Below are positions 35,924-48,762 of a stretch of DNA of 64,000 nucleotides, in pieces. The stretch lies in assembly GCA_037893225.1 (NCBI GenBank), contig JAZGUH010000271.1, positions 1,860,001-1,924,000 on the forward strand. Direction: 5' to 3'. A program made the translations under genes and the position numbers. The stretch is from Hippasteria phrygiana. Its lineage: Eukaryota; Echinodermata; Asteroidea; Valvatida; Goniasteridae. The notes under the pieces were generated by a model. The model saw only the letters and a program-made list of their open reading frames with translations, made no database searches and had not been told where the DNA came from. Every line of letters begins with the position of its first letter. Position 1 is the stretch's first letter.

Positions 35924-38539
35924 GAGGAGTTGAAGATTGGTCTGGATGTTGCTGAGGAGTCACGCTTTCCAACAGTATCAAGATTGTGCGCAATTTCGTT
36001 CAACATCAGGTCGAAAAGCGCACTCATTTGGGGACCAAGTTGCGTGGTGGGGGTGTCGGCTAGTCCATTGTATAGCGTGTGCAGTTATGCGGGAATGCAG
36101 ACAAATCAGTTCGAAAGCTTACTCGCTTATCTCGGCCATCATTCGGCTGAACGTGGGTCTAAGGAGCTGAAGATTTGTCTGGATGTTGCTGAGGAGTCAC
36201 GCTTTCCAACAGTATCAAGACTGTGAGCAATTTTGTTCAACATCAGGTCGAAAAACGCAGTCATTTGGGGCCCAAGTTGTGTGTTGGGGGTCTAGGCTAG
36301 TCTATTGTATAGCGAGTGCAGTAATGCGGGAATGCAGAAAAATCAGTTCGAAAAACTTACTCGCTTATCTCGGCCATCGTTCGGCTGAACGTGGGTCTGA
36401 GGAGCTGGAGATTGGTCTGGATGTTGCTGAGGAGTCACTCTTTTCAACAGTATCAAGATTGTGCGGAATTTCGTTCAACATCAGGTCAAAAAACGCAGTC
36501 AATTGGGGCCCAAGTTGCGTGTTGCGGGTATCGGCTAGTACATTGTATAGCGTGTGCAGTTATGCGGGAATGCAGAAAAATCAGTTCGAAAAACTTACTC
36601 GCTTATCTCGGCCATCATTCGGCTGAACGTGGGTCTGAGGAGTTGAAGATTGGTCTGGATGTTGCTGAGGAGTCACGCTTTCCAACAGTATCAAGACTGT
36701 GCGCAATTTTGTTCAACATCAGGTCGAAAAAAGCAGTCATTTGGGGCCCAAGTTGCGTGTTGGGGGTCTATGCTAGTCTATTGTATAGCGTGTGCAGTAA
36801 TGCGGGAATGCAGAAAAATCAGTTCGAAAAACTTACTCGCTTATCTCGGCCATCGTTCGGCTGAACGTGGGTCTGAGGAGCTGGAGATTGGTCTGGATGT
36901 TGCTGAGGAGTCACTCTTTTCAACAGTATCAAGATTGTGCGCAATTTCGTTCAACATCAGGTCGAAAAACGCAGTCATTTGGGGCCCAAGTTGCGTGTTG
37001 GGGGTATCGGCTAGTACATTGTATAGCGTGTGCAGCAATTCGGGAATGCAGAAAAATCAGTTCGAAAAACTTACTCGCTTATCTCGGCCATCATTCGGCT
37101 GAACGTGTGTCTGAGGAGCTGAAGATTGGTTTGGATGTAGCTGCGGAGTCACGCTTTCCAACAGTATCAATATTGTGCACAATTTCGTTCAACATCAGGT
37201 CGAAAAGCGCACTCATTTGGGGCCCAAGTTGCGTGGTGGGGGTCTCGGCTAGTCCATTGTATAGCGTGTGCAGTTATGCGGGAATGCAGAAAAATCAGTT
37301 CGAAAAACATACTCGCTTATCTCGGCCATCATTCGGCTGAACGTGGGTCTGAGGAGTTGAAGATTGGTCTGGATGTTGCTGAGGAGTCACGCTTTCCAAC
37401 AGTATCAAGACTGTGCGCAAATTCGTTCAACATCAGGTCGAAAAGCGCACTCATTTGGGGACCAAGTTGCGTGGTGGGGGTGTCGGCTAGTCCATTGTAT
37501 AGCGTGTGCAGTTATGCGGGAATGCAGACAAATCAGTTCGAAAGCTTACTCGCTTATCTCGGCCATCATTCGGCTGAACGTGGGTCTAAGGAGCTGAAGA
37601 TTTGTCTGGATGTTGCTGAGGAGTCACGCTTTCCAACAGTATCAAGACTGTGAGCAATTTTGTTCAACATCAGGTCGAAAAACGCAGTCATTTGGGGCCC
37701 AAGTTGCGTGTTAGGGGTCTCGGCTAGTCTATTATATAGCGTGTGCAGTAATGCGGGAATGCAGAAAAATCAGTTCGAAAAACTTACTCGCTTATCTCGG
37801 CCATCGTTCGGCTGAACGTGGGTCTGAGGTGCTGAAGATTGGTCTGGATGTAGCTGAGGAGTCACGCTTTCCAACAGTATCAAGACTGTGCGCAATTTCG
37901 TTGAACATCAGGTCGAAAAACGCAGTCATTTGGTGCCCAAGTTGCGTGTTGGGGGTCTCGGCTAGTCTATTGTATAGCGTGTGCAGTAATGCGGGAATGC
38001 AGAAAAATCAGTTCGAAAAACTTACTCGCTTATCTCGGCCATCGGTCGGCTGAACGTGGGTCTGAGGAGCTGGAGATTGGTCTGGATGTTGCTGAGGAGT
38101 CACTCTTTTCAACAGTATCAAGACTGTGCGCAATTTCGTTCAACATCAGGTCGAAAAACGCAGTCATTTTTGGCCCAAGTTGCGTGTTGGGGGTATCGGC
38201 TAGTACATTGTATAGCATGTGCAGCAATTCGGGAATGCAGAAAAATCAGTTCGAAAAACTTACTCGCTTATCTCGGCCATCATTCGGCTGAACGTGTGTC
38301 TGAGGAGCTGAAGATTGGTCTGGATGTAGCTGAGGAGTCACGCTTTCCAACAGTATCAATATTGTGCGCAATTTCGTTCAACATCAGGTCGAAAAGCGCA
38401 CTCATTTGGGGCCCAAGTTGCGTGGTGGGGGTCTCGGCTAGTCCATTGTATAGCGTGTGCAGTTATGCGGGAATGCAGAAAAATCAGTTCGAAAAACTTA
38501 CTCGCTTATCTCGGCCATCATTCGGCTGAACGTTGGTCT
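35924..38539 (+). repeat. 11-monomer block C, copy 1 (2616 bp)
   Basis: Order: a/s-Pd, kQ (agttgtgtg, gcgagtgc), e with R/P tail (gtgcggaat), aQ (gtctatgc), eR, wP (aacatactc), a/s-Pd (gcaaattcg), kQ (gttagggg), sQ (gaggtgctg), eR (atttttggccc), sP (gttggtct). Private changes in the third unit are aggtcaaaa and gtcaattgg. Copy 2 lies 3567 bp downstream. Confidence 0.87.
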
Positions 38540-39490
38540 GAGGAGTTGAAGATTGGTCTGGATGTTGCTGAGGAGTCACGCTTTCCAACAGTATCAAGAC
38601 TGTGCGCAATTTCGTTCAACATCAGGTCGAAAAACGCAGTCATTTGGGGCCCAATTTGCGTGGTGGGGGTGTCGGCTAGTCCATTGTATAGCGTGTGGAG
38701 TTATGCGGGAATGCAGACAAATCAGTTCGAAAAACGTACTCGCTTATCTCGGCCATCATTCGGCTGAACGTGTGTCTGAGGAGCTGAAGATTGGTCTGGA
38801 TGTAGCTGAGGAGTCACGCTTTCCAACAGTATCAAGATTGTGCGCAATTTCGTTCAACATCAGGTCGAAAAGCGCACTCATTTGGGGACCAAGTTGCGTG
38901 GTGGGGGTGTCGGCTAGTCCATTGTATAGCGTGTGCAGTTATGCGGTAATGCAGACAAATCAGTTCGAAAGCTTACTCGCTTATCTCGGCCATCATTCGG
39001 CTGAACGTGGGTCTAAGGAGCTGAAGATTTGTCTGGATGTTGCTGAGGAGTCACGCTTTCCAACAGTATCAAGACTGTGAGCAATTTTGTTCAACATCAG
39101 GTCGAAAAACGCAGTCATTTGGGGCCCAAGTTGCGTGTTGCGTGTCTCGGCTAGTCTATTGTATAGCGTGTGCAGTAATGCGGGAATGCAGAAAAATCAG
39201 TTCGAAAAACTTACTGGCTTATCTCGGCCATCGTTCGGCTGAACGTGGGTCTGAGGAGCTGGAGATTGGTCTGGATGTTGCTGAGGAGTCACTCTTTTCA
39301 ACAGTATCAGGATTGTGCGCAATTTCGTTCAACATCAGGTCGAAAAACGCAGTCATTTGGGGCCCAAGTTGCGTGTTGGGGGTATCGGCTAGTACATTGT
39401 ATAGCGTGTGCAGCAATTCGGGAATGCAGAAAAATCAGTTCGAAAAACTTACTCGCTTATCTCGGCCATCATTCGGCTGAACGTGGGTCT
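38540..39490 (+). repeat. Four-monomer linker (aP, sPd, kQ, eR)
   Basis: It corresponds to 34735-35685 at a 16-monomer (3805-bp) offset, with shared gtgtggag and gcggtaatgc. The eR ends gtgggtct and leads directly into block C, so the aatttccttc sP unit of the earlier linker is missing. Confidence 0.8.
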
Positions 39491-42106
39491 GAGGAGTTGA
39501 AGATTGGTCTGGATGTTGCTGAGGAGTCACGCTTTCCAACAGTATCAAGATTGTGCGCAATTTCGTTCAACATCAGGTCGAAAAGCGCACTCATTTGGGG
39601 ACCAAGTTGCGTGGTGGGGGTGTCGGCTAGTCCATTGTATAGCGTGTGCAGTTATGCGGGAATGCAGACAAATCAGTTCGAAAGCTTACTCGCTTATCTC
39701 GGCCATCATTCGGCTGAACGTGGGTCTAAGGAGCTGAAGATTTGTCTGGATGTTGCTGAGGAGTCACGCTTTCCAACAGTATCAAGACTGTGAGCAATTT
39801 TGTTCAACATCAGGTCGAAAAACGCAGTCATTTGGGGCCCAAGTTGTGTGTTGGGGGTCTAGGCTAGTCTATTGTATAGCGAGTGCAGTAATGCGGGAAT
39901 GCAGAAAAATCAGTTCGAAAAACTTACTCGCTTATCTCGGCCATCGTTCGGCTGAACGTGGGTCTGAGGAGCTGGAGATTGGTCTGGATGTTGCTGAGGA
40001 GTCACTCTTTTCAACAGTATCAAGATTGTGCGGAATTTCGTTCAACATCAGGTCGAAAAACGCAGTCATTTGGGGCCCAAGTTGCGTGTTGCGGGTATCG
40101 GCTAGTACATTGTATAGCGTGTGCAGTTATGCGGGAATGCAGAAAAATCAGTTCGAAAAACTTACTCGCTTATCTCGGCCATCATTCGGCTGAACGTGGG
40201 TCTGAGGAGTTGAAGATTGGTCTGGATGTTGCTGAGGAGTCACGCTTTCCAACAGTATCAAGACTGTGCGCAATTTTGTTCAACATCAGGTCGAAAAAAG
40301 CAGTCATTTGGGGCCCAAGTTGCGTGTTGGGGGTCTATGCTAGTCTATTGTATAGCGTGTGCAGTAATGCGGGAATGCAGAAAAATCAGTTCGAAAAACT
40401 TACTCGCTTATCTCGGCCATCGTTCGGCTGAACGTGGGTCTGAGGAGCTGGAGATTGGTCTGGATGTTGCTGAGGAGTCACTCTTTTCAACAGTATCAAG
40501 ATTGTGCGCAATTTCGTTCAACATCAGGTCGAAAAACGCAGTCATTTGGGGCCCAAGTTGCGTGTTGGGGGTATCGGCTAGTACATTGTATAGCGTGTGC
40601 AGCAATTCGGGAATGCAGAAAAATCAGTTCGAAAAACTTACTCGCTTATCTCGGCCATCATTCGGCTGAACGTGTGTCTGAGGAGCTGAAGATTGGTTTG
40701 GATGTAGCTGCGGAGTCACGCTTTCCAACAGTATCAATATTGTGCACAATTTCGTTCAACATCAGGTCGAAAAGCGCACTCATTTGGGGCCCAAGTTGCG
40801 TGGTGGGGGTCTCGGCTAGTCCATTGTATAGCGTGTGCAGTTATGCGGGAATGCAGAAAAATCAGTTCGAAAAACATACTCGCTTATCTCGGCCATCATT
40901 CGGCTGAACGTGGGTCTGAGGAGTTGAAGATTGGTCTGGATGTTGCTGAGGAGTCACGCTTTCCAACAGTATCAAGACTGTGCGCAAATTCGTTCAACAT
41001 CAGGTCGAAAAGCGCACTCATTTGGGGACCAAGTTGCGTGGTGGGGGTGTCGGCTAGTCCATTGTATAGCGTGTGCAGTTATGCGGGAATGCAGACAAAT
41101 CAGTTCGAAAGCTTACTCGCTTATCTCGGCCATCATTCGGCTGAACGTGGGTCTAAGGAGCTGAAGATTTGTCTGGATGTTGCTGAGGAGTCACGCTTTC
41201 CAACAGTATCAAGACTGTGAGCAATTTTGTTCAACATCAGGTCGAAAAACGCAGTCATTTGGGGCCCAAGTTGCGTGTTAGGGGTCTCGGCTAGTCTATT
41301 ATATAGCGTGTGCAGTAATGCGGGAATGCAGAAAAATCAGTTCGAAAAACTTACTCGCTTATCTCGGCCATCGTTCGGCTGAACGTGGGTCTGAGGTGCT
41401 GAAGATTGGTCTGGATGTAGCTGAGGAGTCACGCTTTCCAACAGTATCAAGACTGTGCGCAATTTCGTTGAACATCAGGTCGAAAAACGCAGTCATTTGG
41501 TGCCCAAGTTGCGTGTTGGGGGTCTCGGCTAGTCTATTGTATAGCGTGTGCAGTAATGCGGGAATGCAGAAAAATCAGTTCGAAAAACTTACTCGCTTAT
41601 CTCGGCCATCGGTCGGCTGAACGTGGGTCTGAGGAGCTGGAGATTGGTCTGGATGTTGCTGAGGAGTCACTCTTTTCAACAGTATCAAGACTGTGCGCAA
41701 TTTCGTTCAACATCAGGTCGAAAAACGCAGTCATTTTTGGCCCAAGTTGCGTGTTGGGGGTATCGGCTAGTACATTGTATAGCATGTGCAGCAATTCGGG
41801 AATGCAGAAAAATCAGTTCGAAAAACTTACTCGCTTATCTCGGCCATCATTCGGCTGAACGTGTGTCTGAGGAGCTGAAGATTGGTCTGGATGTAGCTGA
41901 GGAGTCACGCTTTCCAACAGTATCAATATTGTGCGCAATTTCGTTCAACATCAGGTCGAAAAGCGCACTCATTTGGGGCCCAAGTTGCGTGGTGGGGGTC
42001 TCGGCTAGTCCATTGTATAGCGTGTGCAGTTATGCGGGAATGCAGAAAAATCAGTTCGAAAAACTTACTCGCTTATCTCGGCCATCATTCGGCTGAACGT
42101 TGGTCT
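39491..42106 (+). repeat. 11-monomer block C, copy 2 (2616 bp)
   Basis: Same monomer series and length as 35924-38539, including gcgagtgc, gtctatgc, aacatactc, gcaaattcg, gaggtgctg and atttttggccc markers. It lacks the aggtcaaaa and gtcaattgg changes of copy 1. Its last two units also begin the 7-monomer tandem at 41631. Confidence 0.87.
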
Positions 42107-43294
42107 GAGGAGTTGAAGATTGGTCTGGATGTTGCTGAGGAGTCACGCTTTCCAACAGTATCAAGACTGTGCGCAATTTTGTTCAACATCAGGTCGAAAA
42201 ACGCAGTCATTTGGGGCCCAAGTTGCGTGTTGGGGGACTCGGCTAGTCTATTGTATAGCGTGTGCAGTAATGCGGGAATGCAGAAAAATCAGTTCGAAAA
42301 ACGTACTCGCTTATCTCGGCCATCATTCGGCTGAACGTGTGTCTGAGGAACTGAAGATTGGTCTGGATGTAGCTGAGGAGTCACGCTTTCCAACAGTATC
42401 AAGATTGTGCGCAATTTCGTTCAACATCAGGTCGAAAAGCGCACTCATTTGGGGACCAAGTTGCGCGGTGGGGGTGTCGGCTAGTCCATTGTATAGCGTG
42501 TGCAGTTATGCGGGAATGCAGACAAATCAGTTCGAAAGCTTACTCGCTTATCTCGGCCATCATTCGGCTGAACGTGGGTCTAAGGAGCTGAAGATTTGTC
42601 TGGATGTTGCTGAGGAGTCACGCTTTCCAACAGTATCAAGACTGTGCGCCATTTTGTTCAACATCAGGTCGAAAAACGCAGTCATTTGGGGCCCAAGTTG
42701 CGTGGTGGGGTCTCGGCTAGTCCATTGTATAGCGTGTGCAGTTATGCGGGAATGCAGAAAAATCAGTTCGAAAAACTTACTCGCTTATCTCGGCCATCAT
42801 TCGGCTGAACGTGTGTCTGAGGAGCTGAAGATTGGTCTGGATGTAGCTGAGGAGTCACGCTTTCCAACAGTATCAAGATTGTGCGCAATTTCGTTCAACA
42901 TCAGGTCGAAAAGCGCACTCATTTGGGGCCCAAGTTGCGTGGTGGGGGTCTCGGCTAGTCCATTGTATAGCGTGTGCAGTTATGCGGGAATGCAGACAAA
43001 TCAGTTCGAAAAGCTTACTCGCTTATCTCGGCCATCATTCGGCTGAACGTGGGTCTAAGGAGCTGAAGATTTGTCTGGATGTTGCTGAGGAGTCACGCTT
43101 TCCAACAGTATCAAGACTGTGAGCAATTTTGTTCAACATCAGGTCGAAAAACGCAGTCATTTGGGGCCCAAGTTGCGTGTTGGGTGTCTCGGCTAGTCTA
43201 TTGTATAGCGTGTGCAGTAATGCGGGAATGCAGAAAAATCAGTTCGAAAAACTTACTCGCTTATCTCGGCCATCGGTCGGCTGAACGTGGGTCT
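41631..43294 (+). repeat. 7-monomer unit D, tandem copy 1 (1664 bp)
   Basis: Order: eR (atttttggccc, gcatgtgc), sP (gttggtct), aQ (ggggactcgg), sPd (gaggaactg, gcgcggtgg), kPg (gccattttg), sPh, kQ (gttgggtgtc). The same seven follow immediately. Two adjacent 237-bp units hold one reading frame and produce the misleading 308-codon open frame here. Confidence 0.88.
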
Positions 43295-44958
43295 GAGGAG
43301 CTGGAGATTGGTCTGGATGTTGCTGAGGAGTCACTCTTTTCAACAGTATCAAGACTGTGCGCAATTTCGTTCAACATCAGGTCGAAAAACGCAGTCATTT
43401 TTGGCCCAAGTTGCGTGTTGGGGGTATCGGCTAGTACATTGTATAGCATGTGCAGCAATTCGGGAATGCAGAAAAATCAGTTCGAAAAACTTACTCGCTT
43501 ATCTCGGCCATCATTCGGCTGAACGTGTGTCTGAGGAGCTGAAGATTGGTCTGGATGTAGCTGAGGAGTCACGCTTTCCAACAGTATCAATATTGTGCGC
43601 AATTTCGTTCAACATCAGGTCGAAAAGCGCACTCATTTGGGGCCCAAGTTGCGTGGTGGGGGTCTCGGCTAGTCCATTGTATAGCGTGTGCAGTTATGCG
43701 GGAATGCAGAAAAATCAGTTCGAAAAACTTACTCGCTTATCTCGGCCATCATTCGGCTGAACGTTGGTCTGAGGAGTTGAAGATTGGTCTGGATGTTGCT
43801 GAGGAGTCACGCTTTCCAACAGTATCAAGACTGTGCGCAATTTTGTTCAACATCAGGTCGAAAAACGCAGTCATTTGGGGCCCAAGTTGCGTGTTGGGGG
43901 ACTCGGCTAGTCTATTGTATAGCGTGTGCAGTAATGCGGGAATGCAGAAAAATCAGTTCGAAAAACGTACTCGCTTATCTCGGCCATCATTCGGCTGAAC
44001 GTGTGTCTGAGGAACTGAAGATTGGTCTGGATGTAGCTGAGGAGTCACGCTTTCCAACAGTATCAAGATTGTGCGCAATTTCGTTCAACATCAGGTCGAA
44101 AAGCGCACTCATTTGGGGACCAAGTTGCGCGGTGGGGGTGTCGGCTAGTCCATTGTATAGCGTGTGCAGTTATGCGGGAATGCAGACAAATCAGTTCGAA
44201 AGCTTACTCGCTTATCTCGGCCATCATTCGGCTGAACGTGGGTCTAAGGAGCTGAAGATTTGTCTGGATGTTGCTGAGGAGTCACGCTTTCCAACAGTAT
44301 CAAGACTGTGCGCCATTTTGTTCAACATCAGGTCGAAAAACGCAGTCATTTGGGGCCCAAGTTGCGTGGTGGGGTCTCGGCTAGTCCATTGTATAGCGTG
44401 TGCAGTTATGCGGGAATGCAGAAAAATCAGTTCGAAAAACTTACTCGCTTATCTCGGCCATCATTCGGCTGAACGTGTGTCTGAGGAGCTGAAGATTGGT
44501 CTGGATGTAGCTGAGGAGTCACGCTTTCCAACAGTATCAAGATTGTGCGCAATTTCGTTCAACATCAGGTCGAAAAGCGCACTCATTTGGGGCCCAAGTT
44601 GCGTGGTGGGGGTCTCGGCTAGTCCATTGTATAGCGTGTGCAGTTATGCGGGAATGCAGACAAATCAGTTCGAAAAGCTTACTCGCTTATCTCGGCCATC
44701 ATTCGGCTGAACGTGGGTCTAAGGAGCTGAAGATTTGTCTGGATGTTGCTGAGGAGTCACGCTTTCCAACAGTATCAAGACTGTGAGCAATTTTGTTCAA
44801 CATCAGGTCGAAAAACGCAGTCATTTGGGGCCCAAGTTGCGTGTTGGGTGTCTCGGCTAGTCTATTGTATAGCGTGTGCAGTAATGCGGGAATGCAGAAA
44901 AATCAGTTCGAAAAACTTACTGGCTTATCTCGGCCATCGTTCGGCTGAACGTGGGTCT
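43295..44958 (+). repeat. 7-monomer unit D, tandem copy 2 (1664 bp)
   Basis: Same order and markers as 41631-43294, including the rare gaggaactg. It differs at its end: the last kQ has tactggc and cgttcgg where copy 1 has tactcgc and cggtcgg, which marks the exchange point. Confidence 0.88.
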
Positions 44959-45434
44959 GAGGAGCTGGAGATTGGTCTGGATGTTGCTGAGGAGTCACTC
45001 TTTTCAACAGTATCAAGATTGTGCGCAATTTCGTTCAACATCAGGTCGAAAAACGCAGTCATTTGGGGCCCAAGTTGCGTGTTGGGGGTATCGGCTAGTA
45101 CATTGTATAGCGTGTGCAGCAATTCGGGAATGCAGAAAAATCAGTTCGAAAAACTTACTCGCTTATCTCGGCCATCATTCGGCTGAACGTGTGTCTGAGG
45201 AGCTGAAGATTGGTCTGGATGTAGCTGAGGAGTCACGCTTTCCAACAGTATCAATATTGTGCGCAATTTCCTTCAACATCAGGTCGAAAAGCGCACTCAT
45301 TTGGGGCCCAAGTTGCGTGGTGGGGGTCTCGGCTAGTCCATTGTATAGCGTGTGCAGTTATGCGGGAATGCAGAAAAATCAGTTCGAAAAACTTACTCGC
45401 TTATCTCGGCCATCATTCGGCTGAACGTGGGTCT
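44959..45434 (+). repeat. Two-monomer linker (eR, sP)
   Basis: eR followed by sP with aatttccttc, matching 35448-35923. With the preceding kQ it restores the linker that precedes block C. Confidence 0.8.
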
Positions 45435-47812
45435 GAGGAGTTGAAGATTGGTCTGGATGTTGCTGAGGAGTCACGCTTTCCAACAGTATCAAGATTGTGC
45501 GCAATTTCGTTCAACATCAGGTCGAAAAGCGCACTCATTTGGGGACCAAGTTGCGTGGTGGGGGTGTCGGCTAGTCCATTGTATAGCGTGTGCAGTTATG
45601 CGGGAATGCAGACAAATCAGTTCGAAAGCTTACTCGCTTATCTCGGCCATCATTCGGCTGAACGTGGGTCTAAGGAGCTGAAGATTTGTCTGGATGTTGC
45701 TGAGGAGTCACGCTTTCCAACAGTATCAAGACTGTGAGCAATTTTGTTCAACATCAGGTCGAAAAACGCAGTCATTTGGGGCCCAAGTTGTGTGTTGGGG
45801 GTCTAGGCTAGTCTATTGTATAGCGAGTGCAGTAATGCGGGAATGCAGAAAAATCAGTTCGAAAAACTTACTCGCTTATCTCGGCCATCGTTCGGCTGAA
45901 CGTGGGTCTGAGGAGCTGGAGATTGGTCTGGATGTTGCTGAGGAGTCACTCTTTTCAACAGTATCAAGATTGTGCGGAATTTCGTTCAACATCAGGTCGA
46001 AAAACGCAGTCATTTGGGGCCCAAGTTGCGTGTTGCGGGTATCGGCTAGTACATTGTATAGCGTGTGCAGTTATGCGGGAATGCAGAAAAATCAGTTCGA
46101 AAAACTTACTCGCTTATCTCGGCCATCATTCGGCTGAACGTGGGTCTGAGGAGTTGAAGATTGGTCTGGATGTTGCTGAGGAGTCACGCTTTCCAACAGT
46201 ATCAAGACTGTGCGCAATTTTGTTCAACATCAGGTCGAAAAAAGCAGTCATTTGGGGCCCAAGTTGCGTGTTGGGGGTCTATGCTAGTCTATTGTATAGC
46301 GTGTGCAGTAATGCGGGAATGCAGAAAAATCAGTTCGAAAAACTTACTCGCTTATCTCGGCCATCATTCGGCTGAACGTGTGTCTGAGGAGCTGAAGATT
46401 GGTTTGGATGTAGCTGCGGAGTCACGCTTTCCAACAGTATCAATATTGTGCACAATTTCGTTCAACATCAGGTCGAAAAGCGCACTCATTTGGGGCCCAA
46501 GTTGCGTGGTGGGGGTCTCGGCTAGTCCATTGTATAGCGTGTGCAGTTATGCGGGAATGCAGAAAAATCAGTTCGAAAAACATACTCGCTTATCTCGGCC
46601 ATCATTCGGCTGAACGTGGGTCTGAGGAGTTGAAGATTGGTCTGGATGTTGCTGAGGAGTCACGCTTTCCAACAGTATCAAGACTGTGCGCAAATTCGTT
46701 CAACATCAGGTCGAAAAGCGCACTCATTTGGGGACCAAGTTGCGTGGTGGGGGTGTCGGCTAGTCCATTGTATAGCGTGTGCAGTTATGCGGGAATGCAG
46801 ACAAATCAGTTCGAAAGCTTACTCGCTTATCTCGGCCATCATTCGGCTGAACGTGGGTCTAAGGAGCTGAAGATTTGTCTGGATGTTGCTGAGGAGTCAC
46901 GCTTTCCAACAGTATCAAGACTGTGAGCAATTTTGTTCAACATCAGGTCGAAAAACGCAGTCATTTGGGGCCCAAGTTGCGTGTTAGGGGTCTCGGCTAG
47001 TCTATTATATAGCGTGTGCAGTAATGCGGGAATGCAGAAAAATCAGTTCGAAAAACTTACTCGCTTATCTCGGCCATCGTTCGGCTGAACGTGGGTCTGA
47101 GGTGCTGAAGATTGGTCTGGATGTAGCTGAGGAGTCACGCTTTCCAACAGTATCAAGACTGTGCGCAATTTCGTTGAACATCAGGTCGAAAAACGCAGTC
47201 ATTTGGTGCCCAAGTTGCGTGTTGGGGGTCTCGGCTAGTCTATTGTATAGCGTGTGCAGTAATGCGGGAATGCAGAAAAATCAGTTCGAAAAACTTACTC
47301 GCTTATCTCGGCCATCGGTCGGCTGAACGTGGGTCTGAGGAGCTGGAGATTGGTCTGGATGTTGCTGAGGAGTCACTCTTTTCAACAGTATCAAGACTGT
47401 GCGCAATTTCGTTCAACATCAGGTCGAAAAACGCAGTCATTTTTGGCCCAAGTTGCGTGTTGGGGGTATCGGCTAGTACATTGTATAGCATGTGCAGCAA
47501 TTCGGGAATGCAGAAAAATCAGTTCGAAAAACTTACTCGCTTATCTCGGCCATCATTCGGCTGAACGTGTGTCTGAGGAGCTGAAGATTGGTCTGGATGT
47601 AGCTGAGGAGTCACGCTTTCCAACAGTATCAATATTGTGCGCAATTTCGTTCAACATCAGGTCGAAAAGCGCACTCATTTGGGGCCCAAGTTGCGTGGTG
47701 GGGGTCTCGGCTAGTCCATTGTATAGCGTGTGCAGTTATGCGGGAATGCAGAAAAATCAGTTCGAAAAACTTACTCGCTTATCTCGGCCATCATTCGGCT
47801 GAACGTTGGTCT
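45435..47812 (+). repeat. Block C, copy 3, lacking one monomer (2378 bp)
   Basis: Same series as 35924-38539 and 39491-42106 but exactly 238 bp shorter. The aQ (gtctatgc) unit at 46148-46385 takes on the cattcgg...gtgtgtct tail of the following eR, and that eR is gone. This is a clean in-register single-monomer deletion. Confidence 0.87.
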
Positions 47813-48762
47813 GAGGAGTTGAAGATTGGTCTGGATGTTGCTGAGGAGTCACGCTTTCCAACAGTATCAAGACTGTGCGCAATTTTGTTCAACATCAGGT
47901 CGAAAAACGCAGTCATTTGGGGCCCAAGTTGCGTGTTGGGGGACTCGGCTAGTCTATTGTATAGCGTGTGCAGTAATGCGGGAATGCAGAAAAATCAGTT
48001 CGAAAAACGTACTCGCTTATCTCGGCCATCATTCGGCTGAACGTGTGTCTGAGGAGCTGAAGATTGGTCTGGATGTAGCTGAGGAGTCACGCTTTCCAAC
48101 AGTATCAAGATTGTGCGCAATTTCGTTCAACATCAGGTCGAAAAGCGCACTCATTTGGGGACCAAGTTGCGCGGTGGGGGTGTCGGCTAGTCCATTGTAT
48201 AGCGTGTGCAGTTATGCGGGAATGCAGACAAATCAGTTCGAAAGCTTACTCGCTTATCTCGGCCATCATTCGGCTGAACGTGGGTCTAAGGAGCTGAAGA
48301 TTTGTCTGGATGTTGCTGAGGAGTCACGCTTTCCAACAGTATCAAGACTGTGCGCCATTTTGTTCAACATCAGGTCGAAAAACGCAGTCATTTGGGGCCC
48401 AAGTTGCGTGGTGGGGTCTCGGCTAGTCCATTGTATAGCGTGTGCAGTTATGCGGGAATGCAGAAAAATCAGTTCGAAAAACTTACTCGCTTATCTCGGC
48501 CATCATTCGGCTGAACGTGTGTCTGAGGAGCTGAAGATTGGTCTGGATGTAGCTGAGGAGTCACGCTTTCCAACAGTATCAAGATTGTGCGCAATTTCGT
48601 TCAACATCAGGTCGAAAAGCGCACTCATTTGGGGCCCAAGTTGCGTGGTGGGGGTCTCGGCTAGTCCATTGTATAGCGTGTGCAGTTATGCGGGAATGCA
48701 GACAAATCAGTTCGAAAAGCTTACTCGCTTATCTCGGCCATCATTCGGCTGAACGTGGGTCT
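47813..48762 (+). repeat. Quartet aQ, sPd, kPg, sPh (950 bp)
   Basis: This four-monomer cassette with ggggactcgg, gcgcggtgg and gccattttg also occurs at 42107, 43771, 57083 and 59936. An older relative with gcaattttg lies at 19996-20945. Here it follows block C copy 3. Confidence 0.82.

Noticed and set aside
42120..43046. 308-codon open reading frame (also at 20009, 43784, 47826, 57096, 59949)
   Set aside because: The unit is 238 bp, one more than a multiple of three, so frames rotate at each monomer. Long frames appear only where 237-bp monomers sit together and hold the frame. The predicted chain is just the monomer read in rotating frames, with stops and variants placed without regard to codons.
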